Source of the DNA: Roseateles aquatilis
GTDB taxonomy: Bacteria > Pseudomonadota > Gammaproteobacteria > Burkholderiales > Burkholderiaceae_C
DNA: 64,000 bases
Assembly (NCBI RefSeq): GCF_002205645.1
Contig: NZ_NIOF01000003.1
Span: 1-64,000, forward strand
Reading direction: 5' to 3'
The position numbers and the translations under genes were made by a program. The notes beneath the pieces are model-generated. The model had not been told where the DNA came from. It did no database searches and saw only the letters and a program-made list of their open reading frames with translations. Of the stretch, positions 41,504 through 50,283 are shown piece by piece (within the stretch, counting starts at the first letter, position 1; each line of letters opens with the position of its first letter).

Positions 41504-42210
41504 GCGTGTCCTTTCAGTGCTTCGGTGAGTTTCAGTCCGGCCAACTCGCGGAGGGAGCGCGCCAGGAAATAGAGCGCGGCCATCATGATCAACATGGAGG
41601 GCAGCGCGATCATGGGATAGCTAAACAGGGTGAGCCGCCCCAGCTCTTCGTTGAAGGCGGGGGTGCCGGCCGGGCTGACGACGATCCAGGTGGCGAGCAG
41701 GTAGTTCATCGCCGCGGAGAAGAAGAAGGAAGCGCCCAGCATCCAGGTGGCCGCTTTCAGGCGGGCCTCGAAGACGTCGCCGGTGCCGCGCTGGCCCAGG
41801 TTCTGCTGTATCCGCTCGACGTTCATCAACGCCGGGCTGAACAGCAGCACCCGCACCAGCGGCTTGCGGGTATAGGCGGAGACGACCACGGCCAGGCCGA
41901 TCAGGCCGGGAACCGCCGCTTCCTTGATCGCCAGCCACTGCGTGTCCAGTTGCAGCAGGCCGATGCCGCCGGTGAGCAGGATGCTGACCAGGCCCAGCGC
42001 GGCGAACAGGTTGAGCTTGCGCCGGGTAAGCAAATCCCGCGCGCCCCAGGCGAGCGGGAAAGCCAGCGCCAGCAGCAGCGCGTTGAGGACGCCCAGATCC
42101 TCCTCCGGGCTGGAGAGCTTTATCAGGATGATCGAGGGGATGATCAGGGTGATCAGCAGTTCGATCAGCGGATTGGCGGCGGGTTTAGAGGCGGCGGCGG
42201 TGTCGGTCAT
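41500..42210 (-). CDS. VC0807-like multi-pass membrane protein
   Basis: 236 aa with about six hydrophobic segments, resembling the VC0807 family (NPLIELLITLIIPSIILIKL, LNALLLALAFPLAWGARDL). The conserved RxxRVLLFSP-type region reads TRKPLVRVLLFSPALMNVE. No known transport substrate. Start chosen at 42210 (MTDTAAAS), 8 bp after the channel gene. Confidence 0.7.
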   Translation of the reverse strand: MTDTAAASKPAANPLIELLITLIIPSIILIKLSSPEEDLGVLNALLLALAFPLAWGARDLLTRRKLNLFAALGLVSILLTGGIGLLQLDTQWLAIKEAAVPGLIGLAVVVSAYTRKPLVRVLLFSPALMNVERIQQNLGQRGTGDVFEARLKAATWMLGASFFFSAAMNYLLATWIVVSPAGTPAFNEELGRLTLFSYPMIALPSMLIMMAALYFLARSLRELAGLKLTEALKGHA

Positions 42211-42218
42211 GGCGGGGC

Positions 42219-43076
42219 TCACTTTTCGTTTGCGGCGGGCTGTTGCGACAACAGCGTCCTCAGTTCGCGGATATCTTCGCGCATGGCACGCACTTCGGCA
42301 TGCAGATCCGCTTCGATGTGCTCGCGGGCCTGTTCGACCGCCGCGACCGTCTCCTGCTGCTCCTTCTCGGTGAAGCTCTGCATGGCATTGACGATGATGG
42401 CAATGAACAGGTTGAGCATGGTGAAGGTCGCCACCAGAATGAAGGGCACGAAGAACGCCCAGGCATAAGGGAAGTTTTCCATCACCGGACGGGCGATGCC
42501 CATCGACCAGCTTTCCAGGGTCATGATCTGGAACAGGGTGTAGAACGAGCGGCCGAGGTGGCCGAACCATTGCGGGTAGTCGGCGGCGAACAGGTTGGTG
42601 GCGATCACCGCGAACACGTAATAGACGATCAGCAACACCAGGCCGATGGACAGCAACCCCGGCACCGCGCCCAGCAATGCGCCCACCACCCGCCGCATGG
42701 AGGGCACCATGGTCAGCAGCCGCAGCACGCGCAGCACGCGCAAGGCGCGCAGCACGGCGAACTGGCCGGTGGCCGGCATCAGCGCGATGGCGACGACGAC
42801 GAAGTCGAATACGCTCCAGGGATCGCGCCAGAAGGCCCGGCGGTAGAGGAAAAGTCGCAGGCCGATCTCCACCACGAACACCGCCAGGATGGCGCGGTCG
42901 AGGTGAACGATCAAGCCGCCGGCTACCGCCATCGCGGCCGGCCAGGTCTCCAGGCCGAGCAGCACCGCGTTGATCAGGATCAGGGCGATGATGGCGCCCT
43001 GCACGCGGCGATGCTCGATGAACGTGCGCAGTCGTTCATGCGTAGAGGCGGATGCGGAATGCGCGACGGTCTCCAT
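42219..43076 (-). CDS. Bacterial voltage-gated sodium channel (NavBac)
   Basis: 285 aa, six-helix ion channel that forms homotetramers. The voltage sensor S4 shows arginines every third residue (LRALRVLRVLRLL). The pore carries the selectivity filter TLESWSMG, the same TLESWS core as NaChBac, indicating Na+ selectivity. A cytoplasmic coiled-coil tail follows (VEQAREHIEADLHAEVRAM). Start at 43076 overlaps the upstream stop (ATGA). Confidence 0.92.
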   Translation of the reverse strand: METVAHSASASTHERLRTFIEHRRVQGAIIALILINAVLLGLETWPAAMAVAGGLIVHLDRAILAVFVVEIGLRLFLYRRAFWRDPWSVFDFVVVAIALMPATGQFAVLRALRVLRVLRLLTMVPSMRRVVGALLGAVPGLLSIGLVLLIVYYVFAVIATNLFAADYPQWFGHLGRSFYTLFQIMTLESWSMGIARPVMENFPYAWAFFVPFILVATFTMLNLFIAIIVNAMQSFTEKEQQETVAAVEQAREHIEADLHAEVRAMREDIRELRTLLSQQPAANEK

Positions 43077-43285
43077 CAGCGTCCCGCGCCCGCCTTCAGC
43101 GCGGCGATGCGCTGCTCCAGCGGCGGATGGGTCATGAACAGGCACTTGAGTCCGCCGACGATGCCGAAGGCCGCCAGCTTGGCGGGCAGCGGCTGCGGAT
43201 GCAGGCTGTTCAAACGCTCCAGCGCCGCGATCATGTTGTCGCGGCCCGCCAGGTTGGTGGCGAGAAACAGGACGACACGTTTCAT
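43076..43285 (-). pseudogene. htpX: Internally deleted HtpX metalloprotease remnant
   Basis: 69 codons joining the extreme N-terminus of HtpX ([13 protein letters not shown]) directly to its C-terminal end ([12 protein letters not shown] through [15 protein letters not shown]). The zinc-protease centre with HExxH and three membrane helices, about 220 residues, are missing, in frame. It still has an open frame and overlaps the channel start, so it may be translated, but cannot be a protease. Confidence 0.85.
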
Positions 43286-43301
43286 GCCCGGGTCCCTGGG
43301 A

Positions 43302-43922
43302 TCATTGCCGCGGCTGTTGCAGACGGACTTCGATCGCGCCGCCGGGACGGCGCGTCAACGCCAGGTCGAAGGACTCGCCGCCGCGCTGGAACCGGTGCCG
43401 TTCCGCATCGGGTGTGGCGGAGATCACCTCCTGCACGTAGCCGGCGCCGGCAAAACCCCGCACATAGTGCGCGAGCACCGCGTCGAAATCGGCGCGTCCC
43501 GCGTAGTGCACGTCGATCGTTCCGCCATCGCTCGCGTAATGGCTGCGCACCAGGCCGGGATAACGTGGGACCGGTCCGGGGTCGGCGCCGCTGACGTCGC
43601 GCGCCGGCGGCTCGGCACCGAGCCCTGGCACCCAGCGGTCGACCTGTTCCTTGACGCCCGGCAGCCAACGCTCGGCCTGCGCCTTCAGATCCGGCGCCAC
43701 CTGCTCGATCCTGGTTGCACCCTGGGTGACCGCGCGTTTGCCCATTTCCGTCGCGGCCGGCGCCTGCGCCCACATCCAGGACAGCAACGCGATACCGGCC
43801 CAGACGATCAGGCCTGTGATGACCACGACGATGGCCCCCAATATCAGCCAGGTGCGCGTACGAATGGTTCGCAGGCTCGAAACGGCTTGCGTCAGCAATC
43901 CAGAAGTGTTCAGCCTACCCAT
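43302..43922 (-). CDS. Hypothetical single-pass membrane protein
   Basis: 206 aa from the ATG at 43922 ([10 protein letters not shown]). One transmembrane helix ([21 protein letters not shown]), then a tryptophan/proline helix region ([19 protein letters not shown]) and a C-terminal soluble domain ([21 protein letters not shown]). No family recognised; lies between sbtB and the htpX remnant in the same direction. Confidence 0.6.
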   Translation of the reverse strand: MGRLNTSGLLTQAVSSLRTIRTRTWLILGAIVVVITGLIVWAGIALLSWMWAQAPAATEMGKRAVTQGATRIEQVAPDLKAQAERWLPGVKEQVDRWVPGLGAEPPARDVSGADPGPVPRYPGLVRSHYASDGGTIDVHYAGRADFDAVLAHYVRGFAGAGYVQEVISATPDAERHRFQRGGESFDLALTRRPGGAIEVRLQQPRQ

Positions 43923-44022
43923 TTCTCCCCCGTTGACGGACGTTTGCCGCACGTTACGGCCCGGAGCCACCACTCCTTCGAGGGGCGTGCAGCGGACATC
44001 GCGGCGCCTGTCGTTATCTGCA

Positions 44023-44325
44023 TCAGAACTTCTCCGGCCTCAGTACCGACACGTCGTTGACGAACAGCACCATGCCGTAATCGTCGTAGTAGCGCGCCCG
44101 CAGATGCCTTGCGATGGCGTCGGCGATCTCGGCGTCGCACAGGATTTCGATGCGGATGTTGCTGCTTTCGTCCCAGGCGGCGTTGCGCGGCCCGCGACTT
44201 CCCTTGCCGCGGGCGTCGGTGATGGTGAAGCCGTGCGCCCCCAAGCGCTCGATCTCCTCAACCAATATCCTTTCCAGGGCCGATTCGGTAATGATGGTGA
44301 GCAGTTTGCGTGTTGAGCTGTTCAT
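44023..44325 (-). CDS. sbtB: PII-like signalling protein of the bicarbonate transporter (SbtB-like)
   Basis: 100 aa with PII-type ferredoxin fold pattern (KLLTIITESALERILVEEIERLGAHGFTI, split; RIEILCDAEIADAIARHL; YYDDYGMVLFVNDVSVLRP). The T-loop region reads ARGKGSRGPRNAAWD as in SbtB. It ends at PEKF, lacking the C-terminal cysteine loop present in some cyanobacterial SbtB proteins. Start overlaps the sbtA stop. Expected to gate SbtA in response to adenine nucleotides. Confidence 0.87.
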   Translation of the reverse strand: MNSSTRKLLTIITESALERILVEEIERLGAHGFTITDARGKGSRGPRNAAWDESSNIRIEILCDAEIADAIARHLRARYYDDYGMVLFVNDVSVLRPEKF

Positions 44326-45281
44326 GAGCCGAGACCTCCGGTCAGGGCGAATGCTTGCGTCGCCATGGCGTGATAGAGCGGAATGCCGACCAGGACGTTG
44401 AACGGGAAAGTGACGCCCAATGAGGCGGCCAGCGACAGCGTCGGGTTCGCTTCCGGCACCGAGATGCGCATGGCCGCCGGTACGGCGATGTAAGAGGCGC
44501 TCGCGGCCAGGATGCCCAGCATCGCCGTGCCGCCCAGCGACAGCCCGAGCCCCAATCCCAGCGCAATACCCACCACGGAGGAGACGAGCGGCATGCCGAT
44601 ACCGAACAGCACGAGGAATGGACCGTGCTGCCGCAGACTGCCGAACTGGGCGGCCGCGATGAGCCCCATCTCCAGCAGGAACAACGCGAGGATGCCCTTG
44701 AACAGATCGAAGAACAGCGGCTTGACGGAAGTCAGTCCCTCCGGGCCGGCGGCCCAGCCGATCAGCAGCCCGCCGACGAGCAGCACGATGCCCTTGCCCA
44801 GAAACACCTCATGCGCGACCGTGCCGATCCGCATGTCACGGGAGAACCCGCGGGCCAGCAGGATCCCCACCAGGATGGCCGGGATCTCCAGCACGGCGAG
44901 CAGGAACGGCATGTGCGACTCGAACTCGATCTGCCGGCTGGCGAAATAGGTGGTGGCGACGGCATAGGTGCCGACGCTCACCGAGCCATAGTGGGCGGCA
45001 ACGGATGCCGCGTCCGCACGGGGGAAACGCCCCATGAACCGCAGCACCGGAAAGGCGACCAGCGGCAACAGTACGCCCATCGCCATGACCGCGAGGGCTT
45101 GCAGCGCGAGGTCACCGAAGGGTTGCCTGGCGAGTTCGATGCCGCCCTTGAGGCCGATGGCGAGCAGCAGCAGCATGCTCACCAGTTCATAGACGGCCGC
45201 GGGCAGTCGCAGCTCCGAGCGCAGCAGGCCAGCGGCCAAGCCGAGCAGGAAGAACAGCAGGACGGGGTCGAGGGTGCTCAA
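44322..45281 (-). CDS. sbtA: Sodium-dependent bicarbonate transporter SbtA
   Basis: 319 aa, about ten membrane helices in two repeats. SbtA-type sequences include YELVSMLLLLAIGLKGG, HYGSVSVGTYAVATTYF, FFDLFKGILALFLLEMG and SASYIAVPAAMR. Imports HCO3- with Na+ to raise intracellular inorganic carbon. Sits between a hypothetical gene and sbtB with 4-bp overlaps, opposite an NhaR-like regulator. Confidence 0.93.
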   Translation of the reverse strand: MSTLDPVLLFFLLGLAAGLLRSELRLPAAVYELVSMLLLLAIGLKGGIELARQPFGDLALQALAVMAMGVLLPLVAFPVLRFMGRFPRADAASVAAHYGSVSVGTYAVATTYFASRQIEFESHMPFLLAVLEIPAILVGILLARGFSRDMRIGTVAHEVFLGKGIVLLVGGLLIGWAAGPEGLTSVKPLFFDLFKGILALFLLEMGLIAAAQFGSLRQHGPFLVLFGIGMPLVSSVVGIALGLGLGLSLGGTAMLGILAASASYIAVPAAMRISVPEANPTLSLAASLGVTFPFNVLVGIPLYHAMATQAFALTGGLGS

Positions 45282-45808
45282 GATGGCGTTCCTTCATCGT
45301 GCGGCTGCGCCGATGGCAGGACCAGGCTGCCGCCGGCGTCCTGGTAGATCGGCGGCAGCACGAGTTCCGGGTAGCGTGCTTCGAGCACCTGCAGCTCCGC
45401 GCTCACGCTGGAGTCGGGCGCATTGCCTGCGAAGACCGGGATGAAGCGTGCGGCGAGCGTGGTCGCGTCTTCATGGCCGAAGCAGTCCAACAGCGCCGCC
45501 ACCAGGTCGACGCGGGAGACGGCGCTTGCCGCCGTCTCGAGCCAGCACAGCATCCAGATCCCGTTGATCCCTGTTGTCTCCAGGATACGGACGGTTCGCC
45601 GCGCGCCGGCCGCATCCGGCAGAACCAGCGCGCACGGCAAGTTCGCCACGCCTTCTTCGTCGATCCAGATGCCTTGCACGGTTTCAACGTCGCTGGCGGG
45701 CAACCGGCGGCGCAGAATCGACAGGTAAGCGGCCAGATCTTCGCTGGCGCGCTCCAGATCCCCATCGCTGCGCACGAGCAAGAAGGCGCTTCTGGACTCG
45801 GTCGGCAT
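45278..45808 (-). CDS. Hypothetical protein leading the sbtAB operon
   Basis: 176 aa from the ATG at 45808 (MPTESRSAFL), which has AGGGGA 7 nt upstream; a start at 45838 is less supported. No signal peptide or membrane helix. A soluble alpha/beta pattern (AFLLVRSDGDLERASEDLAAYLSILRRRL in parts, VQGIWIDEEGVANLPCALVLP). Unknown function, but translational coupling to sbtA suggests involvement in carbon transport or its regulation. Confidence 0.65.
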   Translation of the reverse strand: MPTESRSAFLLVRSDGDLERASEDLAAYLSILRRRLPASDVETVQGIWIDEEGVANLPCALVLPDAAGARRTVRILETTGINGIWMLCWLETAASAVSRVDLVAALLDCFGHEDATTLAARFIPVFAGNAPDSSVSAELQVLEARYPELVLPPIYQDAGGSLVLPSAQPHDEGTPS

Positions 45809-45937
45809 GTCTTCATCCCCTGCGTAGGTGGCGGGCACTGGACGCTTCTCACCACGAGCGCCTGAGGCGCGAAAGGCCGTGCAGGACCCGTCCTGTTGTT
45901 ACCCGGAAGGTAACCTGGTGAATTTTGACGGTCTGGA

Positions 45938-45965
45938 TGAATCATATAAAGTCGAATATAATTCA
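45938..45965. promoter_or_regulatory. LysR-type binding dyad between sbt operon and nhaR-like gene
   Basis: TGAAT and ATTCA are separated by 18 bp in an AT-rich island (CATAT/ATATAATT inside) unlike the GC-rich surroundings. A second dyad TTCG-10-CGAA follows. Position between divergent genes fits an LTTR site. Confidence 0.45.
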
Positions 45966-45999
45966 CAGACACTTCGTAAAAAGTTGCGAATAGCAGATA

Positions 46000-46920
46000 A
46001 TGAATCTCAAACACCTGCGCTACTTCTGGGCGGTGGCCCACGCCGGGAGTGTGGCGGCGGCGTCCAATAAGTTGCATCTGACGCCGCAAACCGTCAGCGC
46101 CCAAATCAAGCTGCTCGAGGACGACCTCGGAACGGCCTTGTTCAAGCCTGCCGGACGCGGACTCGAACTCACCGAGGCGGGGCGCGTTGCGCTGTCCTAC
46201 GCCGACGAGATCTTCGCGCTGGGTCACGAGATGGTCTCCTCGCTGCGGGCGAACGCAATCCCGGAGCAGACGATGGCTACGTTTCGCGTCGGTATTTCCG
46301 ATGCGATCCCCAAGTCGCTGACACACCGGTTGCTGGCTTCGCTGAAGAGGGTGGAGAAGCCGATACGGCTGGTGTGCCACGAGGGCACGATCGACTGGTT
46401 GCTCGGGGAATTGGCACTGCACCGGCTGGAGATGGTGCTGGCCGATCGCCCGATGCCGGCAGGGTTGGCGGTCCGCGGCCACAGCCGCAAGCTGGGTGAA
46501 AGTGCCGTCGCCTTTTTTGCCGCGCCCGAGCTGGCGCGGCGCGGCGCGGCTTTTCCAGCCTGTCTGAACGGGGCGCCACTGCTGCTGCCCGGTCAGAACG
46601 CGGCGGTACGGGGCGAGATCGACCTCTGGCTGGGCGAGTCACGCCTGTACCCACGGGTCATCGGGGAGTTCGATGACAGCGCCCTGATGAAGGTCTTTGC
46701 ACAGGCGGGTGAAGGCTATTTCCCCGCGCCCGCGATCCTCTCGGACGAGATCTGCGCGCGCTACGGCGTCAGCGAGGTGGGGCGGCTGGAGGAGGTGCGC
46801 GAGGCATTCTGGCTGATCAGCACGGAACGGCGCATCCAGCATCCGGAGGTTCGCGCCGTCCTGGAAGCCGCCCGCGGCGCGGTCTTCGTTCCGCAGGGCG
46901 ACGGCCAAATGGCGCGGTAA
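46000..46920 (+). CDS. NhaR-like LysR-family regulator
   Basis: 306 aa. LysR winged HTH at the N-terminus (LRYFWAVAHAGSVAAASNKLHLTPQTVSAQIKLLEDDLG, split by turns), followed by a two-lobed effector domain (TFRVGISDAIPKSLTHRLL, CHEGTIDWLLGELALHRLEMVL). Sequence is closest in feel to NhaR, the Na+-responsive activator of sodium antiporters. Divergent from sbtAB, so sodium control of bicarbonate uptake is a reasonable inference. Confidence 0.87.
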   Translation: MNLKHLRYFWAVAHAGSVAAASNKLHLTPQTVSAQIKLLEDDLGTALFKPAGRGLELTEAGRVALSYADEIFALGHEMVSSLRANAIPEQTMATFRVGISDAIPKSLTHRLLASLKRVEKPIRLVCHEGTIDWLLGELALHRLEMVLADRPMPAGLAVRGHSRKLGESAVAFFAAPELARRGAAFPACLNGAPLLLPGQNAAVRGEIDLWLGESRLYPRVIGEFDDSALMKVFAQAGEGYFPAPAILSDEICARYGVSEVGRLEEVREAFWLISTERRIQHPEVRAVLEAARGAVFVPQGDGQMAR

Positions 46921-46937
46921 ATGCGGGAGTCCTGATC

Positions 46938-47888
46938 ATGTTGCAACTTACTTCCCACCCGGACGATCTGTCCACCGCCGTGAACCTGCTGCGGGCGGGG
47001 GAACTCGTGGCGCTGCCTTTCGAGACCGTTTATGGGTTGGCCGCCGATGCGACCAACCCCGATGCCTTGCGCGCGATCTTTCGCGCCAAAGGCCGCCCGG
47101 CCGATCACCCGCTGATCGTGCATCTCGCCGCCACCGAGCAACTGTCGGACTGGGTCACCGAGGTACCGGAGGTGGTCTGGCGGCTGGCTTCGGCCTTTTG
47201 GCCAGGTCCGCTCACCCTGGTGCTGCCTGCCGCGCGAACGGTTTCGCCGCTGGTGACCGGCGGCCAAACGACCGTCGCGCTACGCGTGCCGGCACATCCG
47301 GTACCGCAGGCCGTCTTGCGACAGTTCGGTCGGGGCCTGGCCGCGCCATCCGCGAATCCTTTTGGTCAAATCAGTCCGACCACGGCGGCGCATGTGCGGC
47401 GACACCTGGCCGGAAAGATCGCGGCGGTGGTCGATGGCGGCCCCTGCCTGGTCGGCATCGAGTCGACCATCGTCGATCTCAGTCGTGAACATCCGCGCAT
47501 TCTGCGTCCCGGCGCCATCACCACCGATATGCTCGCGCGCCACCTGTTTCTTGCGGGCACCGTTGCTGCGGCAGCGCCTCGCGTGCCAGGCGCCCTGGCC
47601 TCGCATTACGCGCCGCGCACGCCGTGCTACCGGATCCCGGCCGGGCTGGCCGAGGCGCCGTTTCCAGGCCGGCGTACCGGGCTGCTTGCGCAGCGCCCCG
47701 CAAATTGGCCGGTGGCGAAGTTCTGGCCGATGCCCTCGCAGTCCGAAGACTATGCGCGCGCGCTTTACGCGGCTTTGCACGAGGCCGATGCCACCAGTTG
47801 CGAGGTCTTGCTGATTGCGCTGCCGCCGGACGAACCGGCATGGGCGGCCATACACGACCGCTTGCGCCGTGCGACCCGATCTCTTTAG
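46938..47888 (+). CDS. L-threonylcarbamoyladenylate synthase, Sua5 type
   Basis: 316 aa: TsaC/YrdC domain (GELVALPFETVYGLAADATNPDALRAIFRAKGRP in parts; KGRPADHPLIVHL) plus the Sua5 C-terminal domain linked by APRVPGALASHYAPRTPCY. Makes threonylcarbamoyl-AMP for the t6A modification of tRNAs. Starts 17 bp after the regulator gene. A second, chromosomal copy is expected because the function is essential. Confidence 0.94.
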   Translation: MLQLTSHPDDLSTAVNLLRAGELVALPFETVYGLAADATNPDALRAIFRAKGRPADHPLIVHLAATEQLSDWVTEVPEVVWRLASAFWPGPLTLVLPAARTVSPLVTGGQTTVALRVPAHPVPQAVLRQFGRGLAAPSANPFGQISPTTAAHVRRHLAGKIAAVVDGGPCLVGIESTIVDLSREHPRILRPGAITTDMLARHLFLAGTVAAAAPRVPGALASHYAPRTPCYRIPAGLAEAPFPGRRTGLLAQRPANWPVAKFWPMPSQSEDYARALYAALHEADATSCEVLLIALPPDEPAWAAIHDRLRRATRSL

Positions 47889-47988
47889 CGGACGGTGGCA
47901 GCGCAGCTTGGCGGAACGCCGCCTCAATGCGTGCGGGAGCGAGCAGTTCACGAGGGCACGCAACTAAAGCAGGGGCGCGCGGACGCCT

Positions 47989-48744
47989 GAACGCAGCGAC
48001 GCAAATCGCGGCTTCGCTGATGTCCACGCCATAGACTCGCCCGTAGAGCGTCGAGCGAATCACCTCCCTCGTGGACGGCTGACCTTGCGAGCGAAGATGA
48101 ACGAAGCGCCACAACGCTTCGGCCTGGAAGACACCGGAGCAGCACGTCAAATCCAGCACCGCTCCCGTCCAGATAGGCCATCCATGACCTCATCGAGGAT
48201 CAGCGAGACGACGACGGACAGTCGCGTGTAGTGCACGCCGTTTTGCAACGCTTCTGTGCGCTTTCCATCTGTCCACGGCTCAGCGTGCGCGAACTGCTCG
48301 TAGATCGAGCTGATGAGCTCGATCGGAATCACCTCGAACTGGTAGGGGAAGAAGCTGAGCTGCCCGCTTTCAGGATCGACAGCCGCCAGGAACTCCGCAA
48401 CCCGCGTCAAGTGGTGAGCGGCCGGTGTCGTTTTCACCAAAGAAGGCGGAAACATATCGCCGTTGAGGGTCTGGGCCAGCCATGCGAACAGCTTGCTGGT
48501 CGCTGGCCGGTCGCGCAGTCCCGCCGGCAACGCCGTGCGGCCGCATACCCGCTTCAACCGCGTCGCACTAACGATCTGGCGGTCTGGCCCAGCGAGCACA
48601 CTCCTATCACCCGTCGGTCTTAGGCGGAGTCTCGTTAGAAAATTTGCTATTTTCTTCCACGTATGGGCGTGCTTCTCAACAGGGATAGGCCGGTTCAGCC
48701 GCCTATCCCACAAGCTTTCCAAGCATCCGAAAATTGTGACCATC
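47989..48744 (-). pseudogene. Broken N-6 adenine DNA methylase gene
   Basis: Two successive minus-strand frames carry one protein. Frame one (48744-48147) has NGDMFPPSLVKT, FFPYQFEVIPIELISSIYEQF and NGVHYTRLSVV. After a frameshift near 48155, frame two (48159-47989) gives LDLTCCSGVF (motif I, with Cys for the usual first Gly), then STREVIRSTLYGRVYGVDISEAAI. The catalytic NPPY part and the C-terminus are gone. A relic of a defence methylase, abutting the captured chromosomal block. Confidence 0.87.
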
Positions 48745-48840
48745 AGAGCGCATCGCGAACGTGGCAACCGGAGCCTTCCAGAGCAGTTCTTGTGGAGATG
48801 GGCAAGAGGCACAGGCGCCCCCGGAAGGGGCGCCTGCGGA

Positions 48841-49335
48841 CTACAACAAGCCGGCTTCGGCGAACGAGTACGGACTGCCCTTGCCGACGATGAAGTGATC
48901 CAGCACCCGGACATCGACGGTGGCCAGGGCGCTCTTCAGCCGCTCGGTGATCGCACGATCAGCGGCCGAGGGCTCGGTGTTCCCCGAGGGGTGCTGATGC
49001 GCCAGGATCAGCGCCGAAGCGTTGAGCGTCAGCGCACGCTGGACAACCACCCTTGGATACACCGAAGTCTGGTCGACCGTGCCCTTGAACAGCGGCTCAA
49101 ACGCGAGCACCTGGTGCTGGCTGTCGAGAAACACGACGGCGAAGATTTCGTTCGGCTCCGCGACCAGTTTCAGGCGCAGGTAGTCGCGCACGGCGGCGGG
49201 ACTGCCCAGCGCCGGACCGGCCTTGAACACGCGGTTCTCCAGCAGGGTGATGGCCTGCCGGATGATCCAGTCTTCGTGCTGGGCGGCGATCAGGGCGAGC
49301 GACTCCGGGCGGGAGTCGGCGATGACAAGAGACAT
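48841..49335 (-). CDS. radC: RadC-like JAB-domain protein of the ICE
   Basis: 164 aa from the ATG at 49335 ([12 protein letters not shown]). JAMM/MPN+ metal site: the [14 protein letters not shown] signature with a glutamate upstream (LAFEPLFKG). The N-terminal HhH domain of chromosomal RadC is absent, as usual in mobile-element versions. Role unknown, perhaps in DNA processing during transfer. It follows the DsbA-like gene by 195 bp. Confidence 0.9.
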   Translation of the reverse strand: MSLVIADSRPESLALIAAQHEDWIIRQAITLLENRVFKAGPALGSPAAVRDYLRLKLVAEPNEIFAVVFLDSQHQVLAFEPLFKGTVDQTSVYPRVVVQRALTLNASALILAHQHPSGNTEPSAADRAITERLKSALATVDVRVLDHFIVGKGSPYSFAEAGLL

Positions 49336-49530
49336 GGCGAACCTCCAATGGATGAGATCGGAGGGCGCCTGCCCCTGGAGGGCAAACCCTCCTGGGGACG
49401 ATGGGGATGAAACAGGTGACGAGCGGGCATCCACCACCGCGGATGCAGTGGCCGTTCGCGTCAAGGGATGCGATGCGAACGGGTTTCGATCAACGCGGAC
49501 AAGCCGCGCCGTAGCCTTGAAGATCGATGG
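49336..49530. other. Spacer between DsbA-like gene and radC
   Basis: 195 bp without a gene; may contain the radC promoter. I see no clear hairpin terminator. Confidence 0.4.
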
Positions 49531-50271
49531 CTACCTGGGCATGTCGCCAGCAACGCTGGCGGGCATGTCTGGGAGATGTGAGGACTCGGCGCTCGCCGTG
49601 TCGCCGGCAGCCAGCAGGTCAAGCGCCGAGAGCAAGGCGTCGCCGTCCAAGGGGCCGTGCAGCAGGAGGGTCTTGCCAGTGTCGCGATCGCGCAGTAGCA
49701 GGGCCGGCGTGGCGGCAATGCTCTGTCGTGCCGCCTCCGCGGCCTGGGCGCGGATCACGGCGTCGGGCCGCTCGCTGTCGAGGCACTGCTGCAGCGTTGG
49801 CGTGAGGTCGGGATAGCGCAGGCCCTCCGGCAGGCCCTGGCCGTCGCCGCGGGTGTGCGCGTAGAGCCAGGCCACCGCCTGCCAGAACGCGGCATGCCCG
49901 CCCACCTCGCCCGCGCACTCGGCCAGGCGTGCCCCGGCGGTCGCGGCAGGCTCGTGCATGGACAGCGGCAGGTGATGCCACTGCCAGTTCACCTCGCGGT
50001 GGGCGTCGATCCAGCGCTGCAGCGTCGGGAAGTACGCCCGGCAGTACGGGCACTCCAGGTCGGCGTAACCGACCACCGTGAAGCGGGCATCGCTGCGGCC
50101 GTACAGCCACGGCGGCCCGGCCGGCTTCGGTGGCTCGGGCACGGTCGTGATCGGATGCATGAACTCCGGGGCCTCATCGGGCGTGCGCAGGAGCAACCAC
50201 CCGGCGGCACCCACCGCCGCGACCAGCAGCGCGATCAGGGTATGGCGTCGAGTGAACAAAGGCAGGCGCAT
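49531..50271 (-). CDS. DsbA-like thiol-disulfide oxidoreductase of the transfer operon
   Basis: 246 aa from the ATG at 50271 with AGGAA before it; an ATG at 50283 is the alternative. N-terminal membrane anchor (HTLIALLVAAVGAAGWLLL). Periplasmic thioredoxin domain with CPYC (ADLECPYCRAYF) and cis-Pro loop (SIAATPALLLRD). Probably forms disulfides in cysteine-rich channel parts such as the TraU-like protein. Directly after the ATPase gene. Confidence 0.88.
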   Translation of the reverse strand: MRLPLFTRRHTLIALLVAAVGAAGWLLLRTPDEAPEFMHPITTVPEPPKPAGPPWLYGRSDARFTVVGYADLECPYCRAYFPTLQRWIDAHREVNWQWHHLPLSMHEPAATAGARLAECAGEVGGHAAFWQAVAWLYAHTRGDGQGLPEGLRYPDLTPTLQQCLDSERPDAVIRAQAAEAARQSIAATPALLLRDRDTGKTLLLHGPLDGDALLSALDLLAAGDTASAESSHLPDMPASVAGDMPR

Positions 50272-50283
50272 GGTGTTCCTCAT

